Shown here: in pieces, positions 1-7,201 of the stretch
Layout: each line of letters begins with the position of its first letter
Position numbering within the stretch: position 1 is the first letter of the stretch
Source of the DNA: Chromatiales bacterium
GTDB taxonomy: Bacteria > Pseudomonadota > Gammaproteobacteria > Steroidobacterales > GCA-2729495
NCBI GenBank assembly: GCA_020831895.1
Contig: JAFIFS010000035.1
Location: 1 to 45,728, forward strand
Reading direction: 5' to 3'
DNA: 45,728 bases
Translations under genes and position numbers: made by a program
Notes under the pieces: generated by a model
The model's input: the letters and a program-made list of their open reading frames with translations, nothing else
Told to the model about the DNA's origin: nothing
Databases searched by the model: none

Positions 1-1
1 G

Positions 2-166
2 CGCAGCCTGACGGGCCGGGTGAACCTGCGCACGTGGGTGATGGACATCAGCTCGCTGGACGTGGGTCCGGAGAACTGGCAGGGCGTGCCTTCGATCACC
101 CCGCCCGAGGGCGCAGTCATCGTCACGGACTTCCACGCCGAGCGGCCTGCGACCGCCAGCCGCTGA
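2..166 (+). CDS. Unidentified protein, C-terminal 54 residues
   Basis: An open frame runs from the window edge to TGA at 164-166, so the start lies outside. The visible part reads RSLTGRVNLRTW at its beginning and ends HAERPATASR. I recognise no family. It could be the tail of a larger exported or enzymatic protein; no membrane segment is visible. It is convergent with the methyltransferase gene, whose end is about 70 bases away. Confidence 0.5.
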   Translation, partial: RSLTGRVNLRTWVMDISSLDVGPENWQGVPSITPPEGAVIVTDFHAERPATASR

Positions 167-237
167 TCAAGCATCCGGCACCAACCAATCTGCAGCCTGG
201 CGGCGGGGGCGCCCATCGCCGCCAGGCTGCCTCACCA

Positions 238-1101
238 CTACTCTGGTTTCCGGAACTTCAGCGTCATGCGGTTGGACTCACCGATGGCGCTCATCTGGGC
301 ACGCACTTCCTCGTTGCCACGCGCCGTGACAAAGTTCGGCGGGAGGCGCCAGACTGTGTCCCCGGTGCCCGGGTTGTCGGCCGGGTTCTGGTTGATCTCG
401 CTGGCCCCGACGAACTCGAAGCCAGCAGCTTCGACTGCCTCGATCACGCTGGCGCGCTTCAGGTAACCTGCCGCGCCGCTGGCCCAGTCGTCGGGCATGT
501 CCGGGCGCGCCTCGTGCTGGACGATGCCGAGCACGCCGCCTGGCCTCAGCACCCTGCTGGCATCAGCCAAAGCCGCATAGAGGAAGCCGCCCTGGTCCTG
601 GAACCGGGCGAGGTTGTGCAGCGCGCGGACCATCAGCACCACATCGGCGCTGCCATGCAGGCGCTTGGGCAGGCTGCCCAACTGGAACGCGTCGACCTGC
701 GCGCTGTCGCCCGAGCCCCAGCCTGACGCCTCCGCAGGCCAGTCTTCTGTCCAGGTTTCCTTCGCCTTGATCGCTTCCTCGCTGAAGAACCCGAACAGCG
801 GGTACATGTCCACGGCGTAGTCTGCACCGATCAGGGTGCCGTCGGAGCCGAGGTAGTCGAGCAGTATGCGCGTGTACCAGCCCGCACCCGGCAGCGCCTC
901 GACCACCGTCATGCCGGGCCTGACGCCAAAGAACTCCAGTGTCTCACGCGGATTACGTGCCGGGAACCTTGCCTGGACCTCGGCCGGCTGTGCGGCAAGC
1001 ACCGCAGCGAGGCGCGCGCCTGCGTCCTCCGAGTGGCCCCCTGCGAGGGCGGGACCTGCTGCCAGCAGCGCTGTGGTGAAGAAAATCGACATGGTTTTCA
1101 T
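238..1101 (-). CDS. Exported class I SAM-dependent methyltransferase-like protein
   Basis: A 287-residue protein starting with a signal peptide (MKTMSIFFTTALLAAGPALA, then GGHSED). The mature part has a Rossmann methyltransferase core: the SAM-binding motif I region is VVEALPGAGWYTRIL (about residues 65-79), followed by an acidic motif II segment (LIGADYAVD) and a later VVLMVRALHNL strand typical of the COG4798 type of predicted methyltransferases. Substrate is unknown. The export signal is unusual for a SAM enzyme, since SAM is not normally available in the periplasm, but related proteins with signal peptides occur in Proteobacteria. It is divergent from the MCE transport operon, with a promoter-like extended -10 box upstream. 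The family call is good; activity is not shown. Confidence 0.8.
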   Translation of the reverse strand: MKTMSIFFTTALLAAGPALAGGHSEDAGARLAAVLAAQPAEVQARFPARNPRETLEFFGVRPGMTVVEALPGAGWYTRILLDYLGSDGTLIGADYAVDMYPLFGFFSEEAIKAKETWTEDWPAEASGWGSGDSAQVDAFQLGSLPKRLHGSADVVLMVRALHNLARFQDQGGFLYAALADASRVLRPGGVLGIVQHEARPDMPDDWASGAAGYLKRASVIEAVEAAGFEFVGASEINQNPADNPGTGDTVWRLPPNFVTARGNEEVRAQMSAIGESNRMTLKFRKPE

Positions 1102-1143
1102 CGCTTGTGCTCCATTCTGCGTGGGTCGCCGGTGGATGACCTG

Positions 1144-1152
1144 ATTCTAGCA
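1144..1152 (-). promoter_or_regulatory. Extended -10 promoter element for the methyltransferase gene
   Basis: On the minus strand the sequence reads TGCTAGAAT, a good extended -10 (TGn plus TAGAAT). It lies about 45 bases before the ATG at 1101. No good -35 box is seen, which is acceptable for extended -10 promoters. Confidence 0.45.
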
Positions 1153-1230
1153 GCGCGGGTGGAGTCTGGTTGCCGCTGCCGGGCCACCTCGGCATTATCC
1201 AGTCTGCCGCAGAGCGGGAAGCAGCCCATC

Positions 1231-2388
1231 TTGACCCAGCATGGCGAGAACGAGACCCCCGCGGACGAGGCCCGTGTGGAGGCCCGGATCGACGGGGGGA
1301 AGCTGACGCTCACGATCTCCGGTGACTGGCTGCTCGCCAGTCAGCCGCCGGGCCGGGAGGCTTTGCTGGCGATGATCCGGGAGGCCGGCGATGTCCATGA
1401 GGTCGGCTTTTCATGCGACAGGCTGGGCCGTTGGGACGCAGCTTTGCTGGTGCCGCTGCAGGCCCTGCAGGAGGCTGTGCAGCAGGCCGGCGTGCAGCTG
1501 GACGACGATGGCCTGCCCGAGGGCGCGCGGCGCCTGCTGCGTCTGGCCGCGACTGTCCGGGAGCGCAGCGACGTGCGCCGTGTGCGGGAACACGACAACA
1601 TCATCGTGCGCATTGGCAACGCTACGCTGGAGGCCCTGGCGGCCGGGCGCGAGCTGGCCCGATTCATGGGCGAACTCAGTTTCTCCGCCGGCCGGCTCGT
1701 CACTGGCCGTGCCGTTTTCGAGCGTCGCGATCTCCTGCTGTTTCTGGAGCAGACCGGGGCCAACGCACTGCCTATCGTCAGCCTGATCGCGTTTCTCACC
1801 GGGGTGATCTTCGCGTTCGTAGGCGTGATGCAGCTGCAGCGCTTCGGGGCAGGCATTTATGTGGCGGACCTCGTGGCGATTGGGATGGTGCGCGAGATGG
1901 CGGCGATCATGACCGGCATCATCCTCGCGGGGCGATCCGGGGCGGCTTTCGCAGCCCAGCTGGGCACCATGAAGATCAACGAGGAGATCGACGCGCTGCG
2001 TACGCTCGGCATCTCGCCGATGGACTATCTGGTACTGCCACGAGCGATCGCCCTGGTGTTGATGATGCCGCTGCTCACGATCTACGCCGCCCTCCTTGGA
2101 CTGGTCGGCGGCGCCGTGGTCAGCATTACGATGCTGGATATCAGTCTCGTCCAGTACCTGGCCCAGGCGCGCAGCGCAGTTGGCCTGAACAGTGTCTTTG
2201 CCGGTCTGCTCAAGGCCCTGGTCTATGGCGTAATGATCGCGATTTCCGGCTGCCAGCAGGGGCTGGCTTGCGGCGGCAGCGCAATGGCGGTCGGGCAGGC
2301 GACGACCTCGGCCGTCGTGATGTCGGTGCTGCTGATCGTCATCAGCGCCTCCGCGCTGACCGTGATCTACACGGTGTTCGGCATATGA
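1231..2388 (+). CDS. MlaE-family lipid ABC transporter permease with N-terminal STAS-like domain
   Basis: About 385 residues if started at the TTG at 1231; the frame stays open upstream, but that part overlaps the divergent promoter and does not read like protein. Residues ~10-110 form an STAS-like region (GGKLTLTISGDWLL), corresponding to what is a separate MlaB protein in E. coli. The rest is the MlaE permease: GANALPIVSLIAFLTGVIFAF, then the conserved EMAAIMTGIILAGRSGAAFAAQ and MKINEEIDALRTLGISPM segments, and four to five hydrophobic helices. The role is inner-membrane permease of an MCE system moving lipids between membranes. Its stop overlaps the ATPase start (ATGA), so the two are translationally coupled. 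Start codon is the uncertain part. Confidence 0.88.
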   Translation: MTQHGENETPADEARVEARIDGGKLTLTISGDWLLASQPPGREALLAMIREAGDVHEVGFSCDRLGRWDAALLVPLQALQEAVQQAGVQLDDDGLPEGARRLLRLAATVRERSDVRRVREHDNIIVRIGNATLEALAAGRELARFMGELSFSAGRLVTGRAVFERRDLLLFLEQTGANALPIVSLIAFLTGVIFAFVGVMQLQRFGAGIYVADLVAIGMVREMAAIMTGIILAGRSGAAFAAQLGTMKINEEIDALRTLGISPMDYLVLPRAIALVLMMPLLTIYAALLGLVGGAVVSITMLDISLVQYLAQARSAVGLNSVFAGLLKALVYGVMIAISGCQQGLACGGSAMAVGQATTSAVVMSVLLIVISASALTVIYTVFGI

Positions 2389-3170
2389 ACGACGAGGGCA
2401 CTGCGCATATCGAGGTCCGCGACCTTGCGCTCGCCTATGGCGACAGGGTGGTGCAGGAAGGTCTGAACTTCAGCATCGCCCGCGGCGAGGTCTTCATCAT
2501 CATGGGCGGCAGTGGCTGCGGGAAAAGCAGCCTGATGAAGGCGATGACGGGACTGCTGCGGCCGTCGGCCGGTGATGTATGGTATGAAGGTCAGCCGTAC
2601 TGGGCCGGTGACGAGCAGCAACGCCAGGAGATACGACAGCGCTGCGGCGTGCTGTTCCAGTCCGGCGCGCTGTGGAGCTCGCTCACGCTGGCCGAGAACG
2701 TCGCCCTGCCGATGCGCCACCGGACGCGCCTCAGCGAGGCGCAGATCGAGGAGCTTTGCGCCTGGCGCCTGGCGCTGGTCGGGCTGCGCGGTTTCGAGGA
2801 CTACTATCCGAACGAGCTCTCCGGCGGCATGCGAAAGCGGGCCGGACTGGCGCGTGCGATGGCGCTGGACCCCGAGATACTCTACTTCGACGAGCCCTCC
2901 GCGGGACTGGACCCTGTGAGCGCACGGCTGCTCGATGACCTGATCCTGGAGCTGTCGGCCAGCCTGGGCACGACGATCGTCGTTGTCACGCACGATCTCG
3001 CCAGCATTTTCGCCATAGCGGGCCGCGCCCTCTATCTGGACGCCGGAAGCCGGACGCAGCTGGCCCTGGGGGAGCCGGCTGCGCTGCGCGAGCACTGCGA
3101 GCATGCCGCAGTGCGGGCCTTCCTGTCGCGGGAGGCGACCGTGCCGGCGGATGCAGGGGAGACTGGATGA
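2385..3170 (+). CDS. MlaF-family ABC transporter ATPase
   Basis: A 261-residue ATPase. Visible motifs: Walker A GGSGCGKSS, Q-loop VLFQSGALWSSLT, signature LSGGMRKRAGLARA, Walker B ILYFDEPSAGLDPV, and H-loop VVVTHDL. The Q-loop and the GMRKR signature are typical of MlaF/Ttg2A rather than of general importers. It energises the MlaE-type permease encoded just upstream, with which it shares an ATGA overlap. The long open frame upstream of 2385 in the same phase is only a shadow of the permease gene. Confidence 0.93.
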   Translation: MNDEGTAHIEVRDLALAYGDRVVQEGLNFSIARGEVFIIMGGSGCGKSSLMKAMTGLLRPSAGDVWYEGQPYWAGDEQQRQEIRQRCGVLFQSGALWSSLTLAENVALPMRHRTRLSEAQIEELCAWRLALVGLRGFEDYYPNELSGGMRKRAGLARAMALDPEILYFDEPSAGLDPVSARLLDDLILELSASLGTTIVVVTHDLASIFAIAGRALYLDAGSRTQLALGEPAALREHCEHAAVRAFLSREATVPADAGETG

Positions 3171-3236
3171 GCCGCGCCATGCCTGCGATCATGAGGCCAT
3201 GAGCAAGGCAGAGGGCATCGAGGCGGAGGTCACGCC

Positions 3237-4247
3237 GTGACCAGCAAGGGCAAGGCGGTCATCGTCGGCAGCTTCGTGATCGGCGCGCTTGTGCTTCTGA
3301 CGCTCGCGCTGATGGTGCTGGGTGGCGGCCGCTTCTTCGAGGACCGGCGCACTTTCGTCACCTATTTCGACGGTTCGCTGAAGGGACTGCGTGTCGGGTC
3401 GAATGTCCTGTTCCGCGGCGTGCGCGTGGGTTTTGTCACCGACATCCGTGTCGAGGCGGATCCCGATATCGCCGGATTTCGTGTGCCGGTGACATTCCAG
3501 ATCATCCCGGAAGCCGTTGCCCTGGTGGATCCGGACGACCGCCTGCTTTCGTATGGCACCACGCCCCCCAGGCTGGCTGAGCTGATCGAGCGCGGGCTAC
3601 GCACGCGGCTCGAGCTTGAGAGCATCGTCACGGGGCAGCTGGTGATCCAGCTCGACTTCTTTCCGGATACGCCTGCCACCTTCCGCGGGCGCCGTGATGG
3701 CCCGCCCGAGATACCAAGCGCACCCTCGGACATCCAGGAGGTGATCGAGCGGGTCCAGACCTTCGTGACCGAGCTGCAGGCGAGGATCAACGTCGACGAT
3801 TTCGTCCGGCGGGTCGAGAGCACTCTGGATGGCATAGATAGGCTGGTGCGCTCCGAGGACCTGAGCGGCGCGCTGGCCGGCATCAACCAGCTGGCCAACT
3901 CCGCCGAGCTGCAGGCGCTGCCCGGTACGGCGCTGCAGACACTGGCAGCCGCCGAGCAGGCGATGGACGAGCTGCAGCAGCTCATCGCCGCTGCAGAGTC
4001 CCGCTTCGATCCGGTGCTGGAGGGTGCGGATGCGGCGCTTGAGCAGCTGGCCGCGACACTACGCGAGGCGGGCGGGGTGCTGGAGGCCGCCCGGCTGCAG
4101 CTGGGCGAAGAATCCGAGATCAACTTCCAGCTCAACAGGACGCTGCGCGAGGCGGAGGCCGCAGCGCGCAGCCTGCGCCTGCTGGCCGACTACCTTGAGC
4201 GTAATCCTGAGGCACTGCTACGCGGGCGCAGGGGTGGAGAACCGTGA
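3237..4247 (+). CDS. MCE-domain (MlaD-like) lipid-binding protein
   Basis: A 336-residue protein with a GTG start; GGAGG seven bases upstream supports it. A single N-terminal membrane helix (residues ~8-28) anchors it in the inner membrane. One MCE domain follows (FVTYFDGSLKGLRVGSNV, then FRGVRVGFVTDIRVE, residues ~42-140). The long C-terminal part (~165-330) is alpha-helical and alanine/glutamate-rich, probably a coiled-coil stretch reaching into the periplasm. That is longer than E. coli MlaD (about 180 residues) and more like PqiB/YebT-type or Mycobacterium-type MCE proteins. The GTG overlaps the TGA of a 13-codon ORF (3199-3240), which may couple translation across the 66-base gap after the ATPase gene. 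Confidence 0.9.
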   Translation: MTSKGKAVIVGSFVIGALVLLTLALMVLGGGRFFEDRRTFVTYFDGSLKGLRVGSNVLFRGVRVGFVTDIRVEADPDIAGFRVPVTFQIIPEAVALVDPDDRLLSYGTTPPRLAELIERGLRTRLELESIVTGQLVIQLDFFPDTPATFRGRRDGPPEIPSAPSDIQEVIERVQTFVTELQARINVDDFVRRVESTLDGIDRLVRSEDLSGALAGINQLANSAELQALPGTALQTLAAAEQAMDELQQLIAAAESRFDPVLEGADAALEQLAATLREAGGVLEAARLQLGEESEINFQLNRTLREAEAAARSLRLLADYLERNPEALLRGRRGGEP

Positions 4248-4858
4248 GTATGCGTGAGAGTCAGCCCCGTGGCCTGGTTGAGAGGTGCCTGCCGCTGCTG
4301 TGTGCGAGCCTGCTGATGGCGGCCTGTGCGGGCGCTCCGAGCCCAGAAATACGCTACTACCTGCTGAGCCCGGTGGCGCAGGCTGGCGTTGCGGCTCCGT
4401 TTTCTCCGGATCCTGTAGTCATCGGTCCGCTGCAGCTGCCGGGTTATCTAAACCGTCCGCAGCTGATGCACAGGTCATCCGGCGGCGAACTGGTGCTGCG
4501 CGAGTATCACCGCTGGGCCGAGCCGCTGGATGACCTGTTCGTTCGCACACTGGCCGAGAACGTGAGCCGGATCAGCGGCTCGGATCAGGTGCTGGCGTTT
4601 CCCGCGGCGCCGCGGGTCGACGTGGCCCGGCGCGTGACCGGCCGGGTGCTGCGCTTTGATACCGATGAGGCAGGCGAGGCCGTGCTGCGGGTCCAGTGGA
4701 GCCTCGTCGGGCCGCAGGGGCAGGTCCAGGGCAGGGTGCGCGTGAGCGAATACCGGGCCGGCGCCCCTGGCCCAGGCGAGGCCGCCCGGGTTGCGGCACT
4801 CGATGCGACGCTGGCGGATTTTGCCAGGGACCTTGCGGCGGCGCTGGCCGTCCAGTGA
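4244..4858 (+). CDS. ABC-type transport auxiliary lipoprotein (PqiC/LptE-like component of MCE system)
   Basis: A 204-residue protein with a lipoprotein signal: hydrophobic stretch then the lipobox LLMAAC (Cys at about 28). The mature start, APSPEIRYYLLSP, and the later RPQLMHRSSGGELVLREYHRWAEPL pattern are typical of the ABC-type transport auxiliary lipoprotein family, which includes PqiC. It likely sits in the outer membrane and receives or docks the MCE protein. GTG at 4244 overlaps the end of the MCE gene; an in-frame ATG lies two codons on at 4250. It completes a four-gene operon that has no MlaC-type shuttle, so transport is more probably by a bridge than by a soluble carrier (inference). 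Confidence 0.87.
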   Translation: MSMRESQPRGLVERCLPLLCASLLMAACAGAPSPEIRYYLLSPVAQAGVAAPFSPDPVVIGPLQLPGYLNRPQLMHRSSGGELVLREYHRWAEPLDDLFVRTLAENVSRISGSDQVLAFPAAPRVDVARRVTGRVLRFDTDEAGEAVLRVQWSLVGPQGQVQGRVRVSEYRAGAPGPGEAARVAALDATLADFARDLAAALAVQ

Positions 4859-4891
4859 GCTCCGGGCGCTGAACTGCCGACGGCTCGCCGC

Positions 4892-4897
4892 TAGAAT
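4892..4897 (+). promoter_or_regulatory. -10-like box close to the start of the 106-residue membrane protein gene
   Basis: TAGAAT lies six bases before the ATG at 4904, within the inverted repeat CGCTAGAATAGCG. If used, transcription would start at or within a few bases of the ATG, giving a leaderless or nearly leaderless mRNA. No convincing -35 box is visible. Confidence 0.3.
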
Positions 4898-4903
4898 AGC
4901 GCC

Positions 4904-5224
4904 ATGACGCAGATCCGCTTCATCCGCATCCAGGGTCGCCGGCCGGGCATCCTTGCCCAGATCTTCGGGCTCCTGATCGGAGCCGCCGTGCTTGTCGTTT
5001 CGCTCGTGCTGGGCGCCTTCCTGCTGGCGGCGCTGCTCGGCCTGTTCGTGCTCAGCGCTCTGGTGCTGGTAGCCCGCGCCTGGTGGCTGCGCCGCCAGTT
5101 TGAGCGCGCCCTGCGCCAGGCGGGCGGCCAGCGTCCCGGTGAACCAGGTGCAGGGGGCGACGTGATCGAGGGCGAGTACCGGGTTGTCGACCGGGACCGG
5201 CGCGGGCGCTCCGACCTTGACTGA
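4904..5224 (+). CDS. Small membrane protein of unknown function
   Basis: A 106-residue protein with one long or two closely spaced hydrophobic helices (about residues 16-58). A basic stretch (RAWWLRRQFERALRQ) and a glycine-rich linker follow, ending in VIEGEYRVVDRDRR. The VIEGEY(R/E)V tail is a recurring ending among small proteobacterial membrane proteins, but I cannot name a function. It overlaps the next gene by eight bases and lies 45 bases after the MCE lipoprotein gene. Confidence 0.6.
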   Translation: MTQIRFIRIQGRRPGILAQIFGLLIGAAVLVVSLVLGAFLLAALLGLFVLSALVLVARAWWLRRQFERALRQAGGQRPGEPGAGGDVIEGEYRVVDRDRRGRSDLD

Positions 5225-5846
5225 GCCTGGGCAGCGGGGTGGGGCGGGGCCTGACCCGGCGCGCCGGCGCGAGCTGGAGCGCAAGCGGCGTCGGCGTACC
5301 CGGCGCGCGGCAGCGGTGTCACTGTTCCTGCTGGTGGCGCTGAGCCTGGCCTGGTTTTTCGAGTCCCAGGCCACGACCACCGTGATCTTCGTTCGCTATG
5401 CCGAGCCGGGCCCCGGGCCTGATCCCGGACTGAATGCGGCCGGCCAGCGGCGTGCCCAGGAGCTGGTCCGGATCCTGTCTGACGTCGATGTAGTGGCCAG
5501 CGTGGACGGCATCTTCGCAACGCGCACACGCCGGACGCAGGAGACGGCCGAGCCCCTGGCCACGCGGCTCGGGCTGCCCGTGCAGGTGGTCGACTCCGAC
5601 GAGGTGGATGCCCTGGTCGAGCGCATCCTCGACGAGTTCAAGGGCAGGATCGTGCTGGTCGTGACCAACGAGGTCGCGCTGCCCCAGCTGATCCGGCGCA
5701 TGAAGGGCAGCAAGCGCGTGCCCGCGATGGCGCCGACCGAGCATGACAACCTCTATATCGTCAGCATCCCCTGGTATGGGAAGGTGAAGACCCTGCGCCT
5801 GCGCTACGGCGAGCCTTTTGCGCCGCTGCCGCCCGTGGCGCCTTGA
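5217..5846 (+). CDS. Membrane-anchored histidine-phosphatase-fold protein lacking both catalytic histidines
   Basis: About 209 residues from the TTG at 5217, overlapping the previous gene's stop; a TTG at 5184 would add 11 residues. A basic N-terminus is followed by one membrane helix (~32-49) and then a phosphoglycerate-mutase/SixA-like fold: TVIFVRYAEPGPG, LNAAGQRRAQELVRIL, TRTRRTQETAEPLATRLGL. In active members the first motif is RHG/RHAE with a phospho-accepting His; here it is RYAE (Tyr61). The second His motif, usually VGHS, is here VTNE (150-153). With both missing, phosphatase activity by the usual mechanism is not expected. It may bind phosphorylated ligands or be structural. Its 3' end overlaps trmH by 43 bases, tail to tail. 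Confidence 0.75.
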   Translation: MTEPGQRGGAGPDPARRRELERKRRRRTRRAAAVSLFLLVALSLAWFFESQATTTVIFVRYAEPGPGPDPGLNAAGQRRAQELVRILSDVDVVASVDGIFATRTRRTQETAEPLATRLGLPVQVVDSDEVDALVERILDEFKGRIVLVVTNEVALPQLIRRMKGSKRVPAMAPTEHDNLYIVSIPWYGKVKTLRLRYGEPFAPLPPVAP

Positions 5847-6493
5847 GGGCCCAGGATCCGCCCCTCGTGATCGAGGCCGGGGTAGGGGGTTCCGGCATCG
5901 CGGCAGCGCGCGGCGACCTCGGGCCAGCACCACTCGAACAGCAGGCGGTCGAACTCGGCCGGCGGCAGGCGCATGCCTTGGTAACGGCCGGCCGCCTCGC
6001 GCTGGCGGGCGGCCTCGAACAGCAGCAGCGCGGCGGCAACGGAAACATTGAGCGACTTGACCAGCCCCCGCATCGGGATCACGACCGCCTCGTCGGCCAG
6101 TGCTGCGGCCTCGGGCGAGACACCGAAGAGCTCCGCACCCAGCAGCAGTGCTGTCGGGCGAGTGTAATCGGGCACGCGGTAGTCAACACTGGTTTCTGAG
6201 AAATGAGCGGCAACTATATGAAAACCAATGCTTTTAAGGTGCGATACCGCGTCATCGATCCTGGCATGCGGCTGGACACGGACCCAGTCCCGGCTGCCGC
6301 TGGCCGTGCCCTTGGGCAGGGTGGTGCGGCCTCGCGGGTTGACGGCATGGATCTCCATCACGCCGACCGCATCACAGCTGCGGGCGATCGCCGCCAGGTT
6401 ATGCGGCTTGTGCACCTGCTCGGTGAGTACGGTGAGGTCGGGCTGGCGGCGCGCCAGCGCCTGCTTCAGTCGCGCGAATCGTTCGGGTGTCAT
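5804..6493 (-). CDS. trmH: tRNA (guanosine(18)-2'-O)-methyltransferase TrmH
   Basis: A 229-residue SpoU/TrmH-class (SPOUT knot) methyltransferase that methylates the ribose of G18 in the tRNA D-loop. Diagnostic segments are VHKPHNLAAIARSCDAVGV near the N-terminus, LLLGAELFGVSPEA (motif 2) and IPMRGLVKSLNVSVAAALLL (motif 3, at the trefoil knot). Canonical TrmH often has GTE in motif 2; here it is GAE. The C-terminal extension (LPPAEFDRLLFEWCWPEVAA) fits gammaproteobacterial TrmH. Its start codon lies only 14 bases from the start of the divergent yjbQ gene. Confidence 0.93.
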   Translation of the reverse strand: MTPERFARLKQALARRQPDLTVLTEQVHKPHNLAAIARSCDAVGVMEIHAVNPRGRTTLPKGTASGSRDWVRVQPHARIDDAVSHLKSIGFHIVAAHFSETSVDYRVPDYTRPTALLLGAELFGVSPEAAALADEAVVIPMRGLVKSLNVSVAAALLLFEAARQREAAGRYQGMRLPPAEFDRLLFEWCWPEVAARCRDAGTPYPGLDHEGRILGPQGATGGSGAKGSP

Positions 6494-6507
6494 GGGTCCT
6501 GCTTGTC

Positions 6508-6933
6508 ATGCTGACCCGCCAGGAACAGCTGGTCATCGAAACGGCCGGCCGGGGTTTCACCGAGATCACCCGGCAGGTGCGTGAGCACGTAGCCGCGAGC
6601 CCGGTGCGCACCGGCCTGTGCCACCTGTTCGTGCAGCATACCAGCGCCTCGCTGATCATCGGCGAGAACGCCGACCCCGACGTGCTGCGCGACCTCGAGG
6701 CCTTCATGAGTGACCGCATTCCTGACGGCGACCCACTTTTCGTCCACACGGCCGAGGGGCCGGACGACATGCCGGCGCACGTCCGCAGCGTGCTGACGGC
6801 GACGAGTCTCTCGGTACCCGTCAGCGAGGGCGAGCTGGCGCTCGGCACCTGGCAGGGAATATTCTTGTGGGAACACCGCCACCGCGGCCATCGCCGCAGC
6901 GTGATCCTGACGCTGCAGGGCGAGCCTGATTGA
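6508..6933 (+). CDS. yjbQ: YjbQ family protein (UPF0047)
   Basis: A 141-residue protein with the UPF0047/YjbQ hallmarks: HLFVQHTSASLIIGENADP, then AEGPDDMPAHVRSVL, and at the end LGTWQGIFLWEHRHRGHRRS. Family members are small trimeric proteins, and some have been described as having weak thiamine-phosphate synthase activity; the physiological role is unclear. I chose ATG 6508 because alignment with known members begins at MLTRQEQLVI; a GTG at 6487 would overlap the trmH start. Confidence 0.9.
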   Translation: MLTRQEQLVIETAGRGFTEITRQVREHVAASPVRTGLCHLFVQHTSASLIIGENADPDVLRDLEAFMSDRIPDGDPLFVHTAEGPDDMPAHVRSVLTATSLSVPVSEGELALGTWQGIFLWEHRHRGHRRSVILTLQGEPD

Positions 6934-6946
6934 GCCGGTCGGTGAA

Positions 6947-6955
6947 TGCTAGAAT
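6947..6955 (+). promoter_or_regulatory. Extended -10 promoter element for tRNA-Arg
   Basis: TGCTAGAAT lies 12 bases before the mature tRNA 5' end, the usual distance for a tRNA promoter -10. The same nonamer occurs before the methyltransferase gene on the other strand (1144-1152). No clear -35 box. Confidence 0.5.
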
Positions 6956-6967
6956 CCGCCCGGCAAT

Positions 6968-7040
6968 GCCCCGGTAGCTCAGTGGATAGAGCGTCCGCCT
7001 CCTAAGCGGAAGGTCCCACGTTCGAATCGTGGTCGGGGCG
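6968..7040 (+). tRNA. tRNA-Arg, anticodon CCT
   Basis: A complete cloverleaf is visible. The acceptor stem GCCCCGG pairs with TCGGGGC (7033-7039, one G-U), followed by discriminator G7040. The D-arm is GCTC AGTGGATA GAGC; the anticodon stem TCCGC/GCGGA encloses the loop CTCCTAA with anticodon CCT; the T-arm is CCACG TTCGAAT CGTGG. No CCA is encoded, so it is added enzymatically. The 3' part from base 6999 is the left attachment site of the integrative element, and the gene is kept intact after integration. Confidence 0.97.
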
Positions 7041-7043
7041 CAA
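6999..7043 (+). repeat. Left attachment site (attL), 45-bp direct repeat
   Basis: Identical to 18570-18614 over 45 bases, from CTCCTAAGCGG in the tRNA anticodon loop to GGGGCGCAA just past the tRNA 3' end. The flanking bases differ on both sides, so these are the exact limits of identity. Recombination occurs somewhere within this block. Confidence 0.93.
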
Positions 7044-7090
7044 TAAAAACAACACGTTAAAGCGCATTCAGTAACCGCGCCCGCCAACTC

Positions 7091-7110
7091 TGGACAAATT
7101 CGAGACACTT
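7091..7110 (+). repeat. Possible integrase arm-type sites near attL
   Basis: TGGACA (7091-7096) and GAGACACTT (7102-7110), 11 bases apart, resemble the paired TGGACACT repeats near attR (18445-18463). Similar sequence and spacing at both inner ends suggests integrase arm binding sites; this is inference from short matches. Confidence 0.3.
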
Positions 7111-7137
7111 CACTAGCATTTGAGCCGCAAATGAAAC

Positions 7138-7170
7138 GGCCCGGAGGTGTTGGAAGCACCTGACCGGGCC
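7138..7170 (+). promoter_or_regulatory. Strong stem-loop in the integrase leader
   Basis: GGCCCGG (7138-7144) pairs with CCGGGCC (7164-7170), and inside it AGGTG (7145-7149) pairs with CACCT (7157-7161); only a GA bulge separates the two helices. The hairpin ends about 30 bases before the integrase ATG, with AGGAG (7189-7193) between. No U-tract follows, so it is not an intrinsic terminator. It may be a cis-acting RNA controlling integrase expression; structured leaders of mobile-element integrase genes are known (for example the int-alpA motif), but I cannot test membership. Confidence 0.5.
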
Positions 7171-7201
7171 TGACCATACCCAGCAATAGGAGTGCTGAAG
7201 C

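Noticed and set aside
1413-2384. Long upstream extension of the ATPase gene
   Set aside because: Arg/Gly-rich shadow of the permease gene; the ATPase begins at the ATGA overlap.
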